Origin: Archivesica marissinica
Lineage: Eukaryota; Mollusca; Bivalvia; Venerida; Vesicomyidae
Direction: 5' to 3'
Assembly: GCA_014843695.1 (NCBI GenBank)
Contig: CM026397.1
Coordinates: forward strand, 43,692,780 to 43,756,779
DNA length: 64,000 nt
Made by a program: the position numbers and the translations under genes. Positions 1 through 11,300 of the stretch are shown here, in pieces; the first letter of the stretch is position 1, and the number at the start of each line of letters is the position of its first letter. The notes under the pieces are model-generated. The model had not been told where the DNA came from. It did not search any database and saw only the letters and a program-made list of their open reading frames with translations.

Positions 1-387
1 TGATATAAATATCGATAAAATCGGTTTAAATGAGTCCATACGCCCCCCCCCCCCCACACCCCTCAGCCATCAGTTTTTATTGCAATATTAATTTGTTCAC
101 TTTTACTGATGAATTGTAGCATTGGCCTACATTGTATATGCCTTGAAACAGCCTGGATGGTCAACCTACACTGTAGTAAATGTGACAGAGAATTGTGAGT
201 GATGAGCTGGAAAGCAACACATTGAATGGCCCAGTCTGTAATACCAAGATAAAGTTAGGTGAAGATCTGGGATATATTATTTGTTTGTACTGTAGAGACA
301 GTCTAACATTGTATGGCAACATAAACATGATCTTACAGGTCAAAATGCATTGATTACACACCCAACATCTTAGATCAGACTAAAACC
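1..387. other. Unassigned flank
   Basis: No gene is recognised here. The stretch is AT-rich, with a C homopolymer run near 43-56. The only open frame (about 66 codons on the minus strand) has no familiar motif and looks like chance. Confidence 0.5.
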
Positions 388-1938
388 GAAGACATAGTTT
401 GTGAATCACAAGGAGACATAGTTTGTGAACCACAAGGAGACATAGTTTGTGAACCACAAGGAGACATAGTTTGTGAACCACAAGGAGACATAGTTTGTGA
501 ACCACAAGGAGACATAGTTTGTGAACCACAAGGAGACATAGTTTGTGAAGGACAAGAATACATAGTTTGTGAACCACAAGGAGACATAGTTTGTGAACCA
601 CAAGGGGACATAGTTTGTGAACCACAAGGAGACATAGTTTGTGAACCACAATAATACATAGTTTGTGAACCACAAGGAGACATAGTTTGTGAAGGACAAG
701 AATACATAGTTTGTGAACCACAAGGAGACATAGTTTGTGAAGGACAAGAATACATAGTTTGTGAACCACAAGGAGACATAGTTTGTGAACCACAAGGAGA
801 CATAGTTTGTGAAGGACAAGAATACATAGTTTGTGAACCACAAGGAGACATAGTTTGTGAACCACAAGGGGACATAGTTTGTGAACCACAAGGAGACATA
901 GTTTGTGAACCACAATAATACATAGTTTGTGAACCACAAGGAGACATAGTTTGTGAAGGACAAGAATACATAGTTTGTGAACCACAAGGAGACATAGTTT
1001 GTGAACCACAAGGAGACATAGTTTGTGAAGGACAAGAATACATAGTTTGTGAACCACAAGGAGACATAGTTTGTGAACCACAAGGGGACATAGTTTGTGA
1101 ACAACAAGGAGACATAGTTTGTGAACAACAAGAAGACGTAGTTTGTGAACCACAAGAAGACATAGTTTGTGAACAACAAGAAGACATAGTTTGTGAACAA
1201 CAAGAAGACATAGTTTGTGAACCACAAGAAGACGTAGTTTGTGAACCACAAGAAGATATAGTTTGTCAACCACAAGGAGACATGTTTGTGAACAACAAGG
1301 AGACATAGTTTGTGAACAACAAGGAGACATAGTTTGTGAACAACAAGAAGACGTAGTTTGTGAACCACAAGAAGACATAGTTTGTGAACAACAAGAAGAC
1401 ATAGTTTGTGAACAACAAGAAGACATAGTTTGTGAACCACAAGAAGACGTAGTTTGTGAACCACAAGAAGATATAGTTTGTCAACCACAAGGAGACATGT
1501 TTGTGAACAACAAGGAGACATAGTTTGTGAACAACAAGGAGACATAGTTTGTGAACAACAAGAAGACGTAGTTTGTGAACCACAAGAAGACATAGTTTGT
1601 GAACAACAAGAAGACATAGTTTGTGAACAACAAGAAGACATAGTTTGTGAACAACAAGAAGACATAGTTTGTGAATCACAAGGAGACATAGTTTGTGAAC
1701 CACAAGAAGGTGAACCACAAGAAGACGTAGTTTGTGAACAACAAGGAGACATAGTTTGTGAACAACAAGAAGACGTAGTTTGTGAACCACAAGGAGACAT
1801 AGTTTGTGAACCACAAGAAGACGTAGTTTGTGAACAACAAGAAGACATAGTTTGTGAACAACAAGGAGACATAGTTTGTGAACAACAAGGAGACATAGTT
1901 TGTGAACCACAAGAAGACATAGTTTGTGAACCACAAGG
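388..1938. repeat. 24-bp minisatellite, about 64 copies
   Basis: The unit contains gacatagtttgtgaaccaca with an a/g-rich spacer and repeats every 24 bp. Variants include an aggacaagaatac form, concentrated in the left half, and an aacaacaagaagacg form in the right half. A unit carrying a 1-bp deletion (gacatgtttgtg) together with a neighbouring gtttgtcaacc variant occurs twice, near 1261-1290 and 1477-1506, 216 bp or nine units apart. A multi-unit block was therefore duplicated. Since 24 is a multiple of 3, several frames stay open on both strands (Cys/Ser/Gln-rich or Val/Leu-rich repeats). No start context, splice site or non-repeat domain supports coding. Confidence 0.95.
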
Positions 1939-1999
1939 TTTAGTATTGAATTATTTCTGCTATAAATGGTATCTATGTATGTGTAAACTCTGCATAGTA

Positions 2000-2230
2000 A
2001 TGCATGTATCTTTCAGCCCTCCCAAACTTTGTCAGAACATTCTGACACCACAAATGCATGTGTCTTTCAGCCTTCACAAACTTTGTCAGAACATTCTGAC
2101 ACCACAAATGCATGTGTCTTTCAGCCCTCGCAAACTTTGTCAGAACATTCTGACACCACAAATGCATGTGTCTTTCAGCCCTCACAAACTTTGTCAGAAC
2201 ATTCTGACACCACAAATGCATGTGTCTCTT
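2000..2230. repeat. 54-bp tandem repeat, about 4.3 copies
   Basis: The unit starts atgcatgtgtctttcagccc and ends with an inverted repeat GTCAGAA-CA-TTCTGAC, followed by accacaa. The 7-bp arms around a 2-nt spacer contain AGAACATTCT, which fits the nGAAnnTTCn half-site arrangement of a heat-shock element. Whether that is functional is unknown. Confidence 0.9.
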
Positions 2231-2566
2231 GTGAGAGAGTCACTGTGCTATATATTGACCTTAAAGCCTAAAACACAAATAATTTATTATATTTATAGCA
2301 GATTCTCAAGCTGAATTCTATACCTTCATAACTGCAGGATAGTTTGTAGAATGTAAACTCAGATCCTTGGGGTTGGTTTATAAGTCAGGATATAAAATCT
2401 GATCCTGGGGGGTGGGGGTATGGTTATGTGTCAGCGGGATTCCTCTGGCTTCATAGTATATCAAGAATCAGAATACATATTATGTCCAAATATGTATGAA
2501 GGGGAGAGTGTTTCTAACAAATGTAAGAGTTATGTCTATTTACCTGAACTTCAAAATTCACAGGAA
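2231..2566. other. Unique spacer without recognised gene
   Basis: AT-rich unique sequence between the 54-bp array and the left end of the inverted-repeat element. A 71-codon open frame beginning at 2420 has no recognisable motif and runs into the transposon end, so I do not call it a gene. Confidence 0.4.
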
Positions 2567-2998
2567 TTGCCGGTGTCATATAGAATATTGACCCCCCTCA
2601 AAATAATGACCTGCGGCTGTTCTATGGCTGAATAATGACCCCCCCTTGCGGAAAAATGACCCCCTTGCAAATAGCAATATATAGTGGGAAAATATTGAAT
2701 GTATTATAATTAAATGTTAGTTAGCACTGTTTAAGGCCTAACAACACATATTTTGATTTAACGATGTACAGAATAACATAAATATATTGAATCTGAAAAA
2801 GAAGTATGCAGATAATTTGAATCTTATCAATTTCTAAAGATGATCATTAGGTGGTGGGTGCTGTATAACTAGGAGGTTCACATAATGCATAATATTTACA
2901 CAGACAAACATAAAACAAATAAGAACAATGACCCCCACCCCCTATGTATAGACTACAATTATGAGAGGGTCACATTTCGATGCCATGGAATAATGACC

Positions 2999-3112
2999 CC
3001 CTGGAATGGGTCTCTGTCTGTATCATTGCACTATCCTCCAAAAATCTAAAATGACTTGATCTCTTCAGGAGGCTTCGCTCATATGGGCAACCAGTAGTGA
3101 CGATAAATAATT
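2999..3112 (+). mobile_element. SINE 3' fragment
   Basis: This is the 3' half of the same SINE as the full copies near 59.3 kb and 60.2 kb. Shared pieces are tctctgt-cattgcactatcctcc, aaaatctaaaatgact, ctcttcaggaggc and the gacgataaataa tail. The tRNA-like head is missing. It lies inside the inverted-repeat element and so inserted there later or was carried by it. Confidence 0.8.
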
Positions 3113-3326
3113 GAAAAACACACTCACACTATGGATGCTTCTACAGCAGAAATTGATGTATATTTCTTTAACAAATTTAATTAATATGTTATCCACTTAT
3201 TATAGCAAACTATTCTTATCATGTTTATTCATATTCTCTTAATCTTTCCAGAAAATGTGCACAATTATGTAATATGTTGTTAACAATTGTAATTCTGACT
3301 ATTGTGGATCATATTAAGGAGTGTAG

Positions 3327-4608
3327 AACAATATCCCCCCCTGTATATTTTGACCCAGGCGGACAATATCCCCCCCGTCAAAAAAGACAGGGCGGACAAT
3401 ATCCCCCCCATCAAAAATACAAGGCGGACAATATCCCCCCCGTGGATAATCCTAGGGCGGACAATATCCCCCCATCAAACATACAAGGCGGACAATATCC
3501 CTCCCGTGGATAATCCTAGGGCGGACAATATCCCCCCGTAGAAAATCATAGGACGGAGAAAGAGTAACTAACAAGAATGGATTAACAACCTTTATTTCCA
3601 TATACAAGCACATAAGCATGATAAATAATGATGTAGGACAGTGTGATATTTTGTGTGAATTTTGGTGTTTATTATAGTCTTATTCACGAAAGTGCTAATT
3701 GAGACTTGTCATTTAGCACATAGTGGCGAAACCTAAGAATTGTTCACAGTCTTATACACTCGCCAATCGCGAACAGAAAACTGGCTGTCGTTTTCGCTCC
3801 ATCCCGGTACTGGCGGCATAATTTGTTAAGTCTCTTCTGGAGAGAAACGCTCGTCTTCTTAGCGCGTTTGGCCGATGGTTGTTCAGTCCGCTGACGTTCC
3901 ATCTCGGTGTTCACGGCTGTCTGGTCTTTCTGCAGACAGGAGAGTACTGTCCACAGACTGGGATTACTATGTCCAACTAAATGTCTAAATGAGTTATTCC
4001 AACTTGTAGTTTCATGTACATTCCATGTGGGTGGTGGAAAGCGCGGTGGTGTACGGCGCATTCTGATGATTCCATTGGGTCCCCTAACCGAGTTGTAGCC
4101 GCCGCTGACATGTGTTGTCGAAATAGTCTATCATTGGCATCAAAGAGTCTGGCGCAAGGTCCTTCAGTGCCGTCATTCCTTCGACAACCTCGTCAACCGG
4201 CAGGAACGCCAGGCCGTCAATAATTCCGACAAACTGCTTCAGCTCGTCGTTTTCTCAGTACTCAGTGGTGAGGCCTTCCGCTTGTACTCGTCTCCAGGTA
4301 CTCTGGGTGAGATGATAGAAACACCCCTTGATGTCGACGTTTACTTATACAGAAATAAAATAAAGCTTGTTAATTTGCGTTAATTTATAAGTTTATAAGG
4401 GGGGATAATGTCCGGAGGGGATATTGTCCGCCCTGTGATTTTCTACGGGGGGGATATTGTCCGCCTTGTCTTTTTGATGGGGGGATATTGTCCACCCTGT
4501 GATTTTCTACGGGGGGATATTGTCCGCCCTGTCTTTTTGATGGGGGGGATATTGTCCGCCTGTGTCAAAATATACGGGGGGATATTGTCCGGGGGGGATA
4601 TTGTCCGT
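3327..4608. mobile_element. Inner inverted-repeat element carrying the transposase remnant
   Basis: The left end holds about six copies of a ggcggacaatatcccccc motif (3327-3550). The right end holds about six copies of the reverse complement (4390-4608). A tgtatattttgac-type segment is shared in inverted orientation near both ends, showing that the terminal structure is conserved beyond the short motif. The central ~600 bp encodes the decayed MULE transposase on the minus strand. The subterminal tandem repeats are the unusual feature. Confidence 0.65.
3744..4340 (-). pseudogene. MULE transposase C-terminal remnant
   Basis: Read on the minus strand from about 4340, the conceptual peptide includes GCFYHLTQSTWRRVQAEGL, then ELKQFVGIIDGLAFLPVDEV, then MIDYFDNTC. 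In another frame it continues with FPPPTWNVHETTSWNNSFR, HLVGHSNPSLWTVLSCLQKD and a Lys/Arg-rich tail ending at 3744. This block order is that of the C-terminal half of MULE transposases often linked to FLYWCH zinc fingers in invertebrates (GCF-H-ctQ..W, laFlPv, yfe.ty, WNvhe, nN..E.wh). The copy is dead: a TGA stop interrupts it at about 4255-4257, the frame shifts near 4085-4110, and the N-terminal catalytic part is absent. The 105-codon open frame at 3744-4061 is only its last fragment. Confidence 0.75.
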
Positions 4609-5228
4609 TTCCCATTATTTTATGGCATGGAAAAGTGACCCGCCGTCACTCGTACTGTATAAACATAGGGGAGTCATTATTCTATGGCATGGAAAAGCGA
4701 CCCCACTCATTCGTATAGTTTACACACAGGTAGGTCATTATTCTATAGCATCGAAAAGTGACCCCCTCACTCATAGTTTACATACAGAGGGGTCATTATT
4801 CTATGGCATGGAAGTTAGCCACACCAGTCAGAATTATAATGGTTAACAGCATATTTATTATATATTTTCTGGAAAGTTTGAGAGAACATGCATGAATATG
4901 ATAAGAATGGTTAGTACTGTGCTATTTTATGGTATTTATTTTGAGCTGCATGGTTTCAAATACCAATTAAGTTGAGTGTATGTCTTTTTTCATACATAAA
5001 TTCAATATAATTTTATTGATAATTGTTAATTTTATAGCTTATGCAATTATTAATAAAATATATTGATAACATTGTTTTTGTAGGCTTTGGGGATGGGGGG
5101 GGTCATTATTCTATAAGGGGGGTCATTATTCTATAATAGAATATGGACCCGCGGGTCACTTTTTCCTATAGAATAATGACCCGCAGGTCATTATTTTGGC
5201 GGGTCAATATTCTATATGACACCGGCAA

Positions 5229-5585
5229 CCAGAATGGAATGAAACTTTCATGAAAATGTAAAGAATGGCCAAGATTTGACAAAAACGTGTCAAAGCCATA
5301 TAATAGTTGTGCTACACAGTATTTACAATGATCTTCTTTAATTTAACCTAATGACAGACAGTATCTTTTATGATAACAATCTATTGTGAAACGGAACTGA
5401 GCTTTCACCAAAGTGTAACATGTGAACAAGTTTGAACAATATCATGTCAACATAGAGCTACAGTCTTTATAATGATTTTCTTTAATTTTACTTAATAATC
5501 TAATTAATTTTATTGTTTAGACGGAAATGGCTGATTATTAAGAGTCCAATCACAAAGCAAATTGTGGCCAAGTTTCTTACATCTA
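5229..5585. other. Unique AT-rich spacer
   Basis: No gene, RNA or repeat family is recognised between the inverted-repeat element and the palindromic array. Confidence 0.4.
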
Positions 5586-6291
5586 GCTTACATCAAAGGA
5601 GAATACCCCTATAAGCTATGGCTTACATCAAAGGACCTCTATAAGCTATAGCTTACAGCAAAGTAAAAGACCACTATAAGTTATAGCTTACATCAAAGGA
5701 CCTCTATACACTATAGCTTACATCAAAGTAGAAGACATCTATAAGCTATAGCTTACATCAAAGGACCTCTCTAAGCTATAGCTTACATCAAAGGACCTCT
5801 ATACACTATAGCTTACATCAAAGTAGAAGACATATATAAGCTATAGCTTACATCAAAGGACCTCTCTAAGCTATAGCTTACATCAAAGTAGAAGACCTCC
5901 ATAAGCTATAGCTTACATCAAAGGACCTCTCTAAGCTATAGCTTACATCAAAGTAGAAGACCTCCATAAGCTATAGCTTACATCAAAGGAACAGACCAAT
6001 ATAAGCTAGCTTACATCAAAGTAGAAGACCTATATAAGCTATAACGTACATCAAAGGACCTCTATAAGCTATAGCTTACATCAAAGGAACAAAACCCTAT
6101 TATATAAGCTATAGCTTACATCAAAGTGGAAAACCTATATAAGCTATAGCTTACATCAAAGGAGAATACCCCTATAAGCTATGGCTTACATCAAAGGACC
6201 TCTATAAGCTATAGCTTACATCAAAGTAGAAGACCTCTATAAGCTATAGCTTACATCAAAGGAACACACCTCTATAAGCTATAGCTTAGAT
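5586..6291. repeat. ~30-bp palindrome-containing tandem repeats
   Basis: About 23 units carry TAAGCTATAGCTTA, a perfect 14-bp palindrome, followed by catcaaag and a variable ggacctc or gtagaagacct linker. Unit length alternates because two linker types are mixed. Strands could form a series of short hairpins. No coding potential is evident. Confidence 0.9.
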
Positions 6292-7100
6292 GATCAGACA
6301 GACACTCCCGCTATCTGAATGGCTAGGTATTGCCTACACGGCTGATGGGATATCATAGTTACATGCGATGACGTTCAGACAGACACTCCGCTATCTGAAT
6401 GGCTAGGTATTGCCTACACGGCTGATGGGATATCATAGTTACATGCGATGACGTTCAGACAGACAATCCCACTATCTGGATGGCAACACACCAAACAAAC
6501 ACAACCAACAACAACCCACACATAGGTATTGCTTACACGGCTGATGGGATATCATAGTTACATGCGATGACGTTCAGACAGACAATCCCACTATCTGGAT
6601 GGCTAGGTATTGCTTACACGGCTGATGGGATATCATAGTTACATGCGATGACGTTCAGACAGACACTCCAACTATCTGATTGGCTAGGTATTGCCTACAC
6701 GGCTGATGGGATATCATAGTTACATGCGATGACGTTCAGACAGACACTCCCACTATCTGAATGGCTAGGTATTGCCTACACGGCTGATGGGATATCATAG
6801 TTACATGCGATGACGTTCAGACAGACACTCCCGCTATCTGGATGGCTAGGTATTGCCTACACGGCTGATGGGATATCATAGTTACATGCGATGACGTTCA
6901 GACAGACACTCAAACTATCTGAATGGCTAGGTATTGCCTACACGGCTGATGGGAGATAGTTACATGCGATGACGTTCCTATTGATATTGTCTGGATGGTT
7001 AGCTATTGTGCATGGTTGATGGTATATAATACTTACATGAGATGACTTGAGAACAAACATTCCTATTGATATTGTCTGGATGGTTAGCTATTGTACATGG
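6292..7100. repeat. 80-bp tandem repeat plus diverged related copies
   Basis: About eight units share ggctaggtattgcctacacg, gctgatgggatatcatagtt and acatgcgatgacgttcagac, repeating every 80 bp (for example acgttc at 6371 and 6451). An unrelated CA-rich piece of about 40 bp is inserted near 6483-6523. Two diverged units (gatattgtctggatggttagc) follow at 6980-7100. Each unit contains a TGACGT core. Confidence 0.9.
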
Positions 7101-7194
7101 ATAATCTTCCTGGTTCCGTACTATTGCCTGAAATACAGGAAAACTATTAAATGTTTTGCCGGATGGTTAAGCATAAAACATATCCATATAGCTC

Positions 7195-7351
7195 TTCCAA
7201 ACCCCACCCACATGTTCCCACCCACACATCACTCATCCCCACCCACATATTCCCACCCACACATCACACATCCCCACCTACACATTCCCACCCACACATC
7301 ACATCCCACACATCCCCTCCCACACATCACACATCCCCTCCCACACATCCC
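7195..7351. repeat. CCCACACATC-type CA-rich repeat, cut by the gap
   Basis: An irregular run of cccacccacacatcac units that continues into the assembly gap. Its true length is unknown. The long open frames that cross the gap consist mostly of undetermined residues and mean nothing. Confidence 0.85.
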
Positions 7352-8351
7352 NNNNNNNNNNNNNNNNNNNNNNNNNNNNNNNNNNNNNNNNNNNNNNNNN
7401 NNNNNNNNNNNNNNNNNNNNNNNNNNNNNNNNNNNNNNNNNNNNNNNNNNNNNNNNNNNNNNNNNNNNNNNNNNNNNNNNNNNNNNNNNNNNNNNNNNNN
7501 NNNNNNNNNNNNNNNNNNNNNNNNNNNNNNNNNNNNNNNNNNNNNNNNNNNNNNNNNNNNNNNNNNNNNNNNNNNNNNNNNNNNNNNNNNNNNNNNNNNN
7601 NNNNNNNNNNNNNNNNNNNNNNNNNNNNNNNNNNNNNNNNNNNNNNNNNNNNNNNNNNNNNNNNNNNNNNNNNNNNNNNNNNNNNNNNNNNNNNNNNNNN
7701 NNNNNNNNNNNNNNNNNNNNNNNNNNNNNNNNNNNNNNNNNNNNNNNNNNNNNNNNNNNNNNNNNNNNNNNNNNNNNNNNNNNNNNNNNNNNNNNNNNNN
7801 NNNNNNNNNNNNNNNNNNNNNNNNNNNNNNNNNNNNNNNNNNNNNNNNNNNNNNNNNNNNNNNNNNNNNNNNNNNNNNNNNNNNNNNNNNNNNNNNNNNN
7901 NNNNNNNNNNNNNNNNNNNNNNNNNNNNNNNNNNNNNNNNNNNNNNNNNNNNNNNNNNNNNNNNNNNNNNNNNNNNNNNNNNNNNNNNNNNNNNNNNNNN
8001 NNNNNNNNNNNNNNNNNNNNNNNNNNNNNNNNNNNNNNNNNNNNNNNNNNNNNNNNNNNNNNNNNNNNNNNNNNNNNNNNNNNNNNNNNNNNNNNNNNNN
8101 NNNNNNNNNNNNNNNNNNNNNNNNNNNNNNNNNNNNNNNNNNNNNNNNNNNNNNNNNNNNNNNNNNNNNNNNNNNNNNNNNNNNNNNNNNNNNNNNNNNN
8201 NNNNNNNNNNNNNNNNNNNNNNNNNNNNNNNNNNNNNNNNNNNNNNNNNNNNNNNNNNNNNNNNNNNNNNNNNNNNNNNNNNNNNNNNNNNNNNNNNNNN
8301 NNNNNNNNNNNNNNNNNNNNNNNNNNNNNNNNNNNNNNNNNNNNNNNNNNN
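7352..8351. other. Assembly gap, exactly 1000 N
   Basis: The round length indicates a placeholder rather than a measured distance. A CA-rich repeat lies on the left and the 32-bp satellite on the right. Confidence 1.
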
Positions 8352-11300
8352 ATCAGTTATGTAATGATATAGACAGGAACTTGATCAGTTATGTAATGAT
8401 ATAGACAGGAACGTGATCAGTTATGTAATGATATAGACAGGAACGTGATCAGTTATGTAATGATATAGACAGGGACTTCATCAGTTATGTAATGATATAG
8501 ACAGGGACTTGATCAGTTATGTAATGATATAGACAGGAACGTGATCAGTTATGTAATGATATAGACAGGGACTTGATCAGTTATGTAATGATATAGACAG
8601 GAACGTGATCAGTTATGTAATGATATAGACAGGAACGTGATCAGTTATGTAATGATATAGACAGGGACTTGATCAGTTATGTAATGATATAGACAGGAAC
8701 GTGATCAGTTATGTAATGATATAGACAGGAACGTGATCAGTTATGTAATGATATAGACAGGAACGTGATCAGTTATGTAATGATATAGACAGGAACGTGA
8801 TCAGTTATGTAATGATATAGACAGGAACGTGATCAGTTATGTAATGATATAGACAGGGACTTGATCAGTTATGTAATGATATAGACAGGAACTTGATCAG
8901 TTATGTAATGATATAGACAGGAACTTGATCAGTTATGTAATGATATAGACAGGAACGTGATCAGTTATGTAATGATATAGACAGGAACGTGATCAGTTAT
9001 GTAATGATATAGACAGGGACTTGATCAGTTATGTAATGATATAGACAGGGACTTGATCAGTTATGTAATGATATAGACAGGAACGTGATCAGTTATGTAA
9101 TGATATAGACAGGAACTTGATCAGTTATGTAATGATATAGACAGGGACTTGATCAGTTATGTAATGATATAGACAGGAACTTGATCAGTTATGTAATGAT
9201 ATAGACAGGAACTTGATCAGTTATGTAATGATATAGACAGGGACTTGATCAGTTATGTAATGATATAGACAGGAACGTGATCAGTTATGTAATGATATAG
9301 ACAGGGACTGCATCAGTTATGTAATGATATAGACAGGAACGTGATCAGTTATGTAATGATATAGACAGGGACTTGATCAGTTATGTAATGATATAGACAG
9401 GAACTTGATCAGTTATGTAATGATATAGACAGGGACTTGATCAGTTATGTAATGATATAGACAGGAACGTGATCAGTTATGTAATGATATAGACAGGAAC
9501 GTGATCAGTTATGTAATGATATAGACAGGAACTTGATCAGTTATGTAATGATATAGACAGGAACGTGATCAGTTATGTAATGATATAGACAGGAACGTGA
9601 TCAGTTATGTAATGATATAGACAGGAACGTGATCAGTTATGTAATGATATAGACAGGAACTTGATCAGTTATGTAATGATATAGACAGGAACTTGATCAG
9701 TTATGTAATGATATAGACATGGACTTGATCAGTTATGTAATGATATAGACAGGGACTGCATCAGTTATGTAATGATATAGACAGGAACGTGATCAGTTAT
9801 GTAATGATATAGACAGGGACTTCATCAGTTATGTAATGATATAGACAGGAACGTGATCAGTTATGTAATGATATAGACAGGAACGTGATCAGTTATGTAA
9901 TGATATAGACAGGAACGTGATCAGTTATGTAATGATATAGACATGGACTTCATCAGTTATGTAATGATATAGACAGGAACGTGATCAGTTATGTAATGAT
10001 ATAGACATGGACTGCATCAGTTATGTAATGATATAGACAGGGACTTGATCAGTTATGTAATGATATAGACAGGAACTTGATCAGTTATGTAATGATATAG
10101 ACAGGAACTTGATCAGTTATGTAATGATATAGACAGGAACTTGATCAGTTATGTAATGATATAGACAGGAACGTGATCAGTTATGTAATGATATAGACAG
10201 GAACTTGATCAGTTATGTAATGATATAGACAGGAACGTGATCAGTTATGTAATGATATAGACAGGAACGTGATCAGTTATGTAATGATATAGACAGGAAC
10301 GTGATCAGTTATGTAATGATATAGACAGGAACTGATCAGTTATGTAATGATATAGACAGGAACGTGATCAGTTATGTAATGATATAGACAGAACGTGATC
10401 AGTTATGTAATGATATAGACAGGAACGTGATCAGTTATGTAATGATATAGACAGGACTGATCAGTTATGTAATGATATAGACAGGAACTGATCAGTTATG
10501 TAATGATATAGACAGGAACGTGATCAGTTATGTAATGATATAGACAGGAACGTGATCAGTTATGTAATGATATAGACAGGAACTTGATCAGTTATGTAAT
10601 GATATAGACAGGAACTTGATCAGTTATGTAATGATATAGACAGGAACTTGATCAGTTATGTAATGATATAGACAGGAACGTGATCAGTTATGTAATGATA
10701 TAGACAGGGACTTGATCAGTTATGTAATGATATAGACAGGAACGTGATCAGTTATGTAATGATATAGACAGGGACTTGATCAGTTATGTAATGATATAGA
10801 CAGGAACTTGATCAGTTATGTAATGATATAGACAGGAACGTGATCAGTTATGTAATGATATAGACAGGAACTTGATCAGTTATGTAATGATATAGACAGG
10901 AACTTGATCAGTTATGTAATGATATAGACAGGAACGTGATCAGTTATGTAATGATATAGACAGGGACTTGATCAGTTATGTAATGATATAGACAGGAACG
11001 TGATCAGTTATGTAATGATATAGACAGGAACTTGATCAGTTATGTAATGATATAGACAGGAACGTGATCAGTTATGTAATGATATAGACAGGAACGTGAT
11101 CAGTTATGTAATGATATAGACAGGGACTTGATCAGTTATGTAATGATATAGACAGGAACTTGATCAGTTATGTAATGATATAGACAGGAACGTGATCAGT
11201 TATGTAATGATATAGACAGGAACTTGATCAGTTATGTAATGATATAGACAGGAACTTGATCAGTTATGTAATGATATAGACAGGAACTTGATCAGTTATG

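Larger units (their letters stand above)
2567..5228. mobile_element. Inverted-repeat DNA transposon, nested, MULE-like
   Basis: The ends are inverted copies of about 48 bp. The left begins ttgccggtgtcatatagaat at 2567 and the right ends with its reverse complement at 5228. Both contain aataatgacctgcgg. Inside are arrays of an aataatgaccccc motif in opposite orientations (about 2605-3000 left, 4616-5150 right). A further inverted match sits at 3190-3255 and 4860-4920 (cttatcat, ctttccagaaaat). A second pair of inverted repeats is nested inside (3327-3550 and 4390-4608) and flanks a decayed Mutator-like transposase. Long inverted repeats with internal tandem repetition are known for foldback and MULE-type elements. 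No clean target-site duplication is visible at the outer ends. Either one element has complex ends or one inserted into another. Confidence 0.65.

Noticed and set aside
375..1934. Overlapping open frames of 86-504 codons on both strands
   Set aside because: They exist only because the 24-bp period is a multiple of three. Several frames are open at once and no domain is present.
7047..8404. Open frames of over 400 codons
   Set aside because: Almost all residues are undetermined because the frames cross the 1000-N gap.
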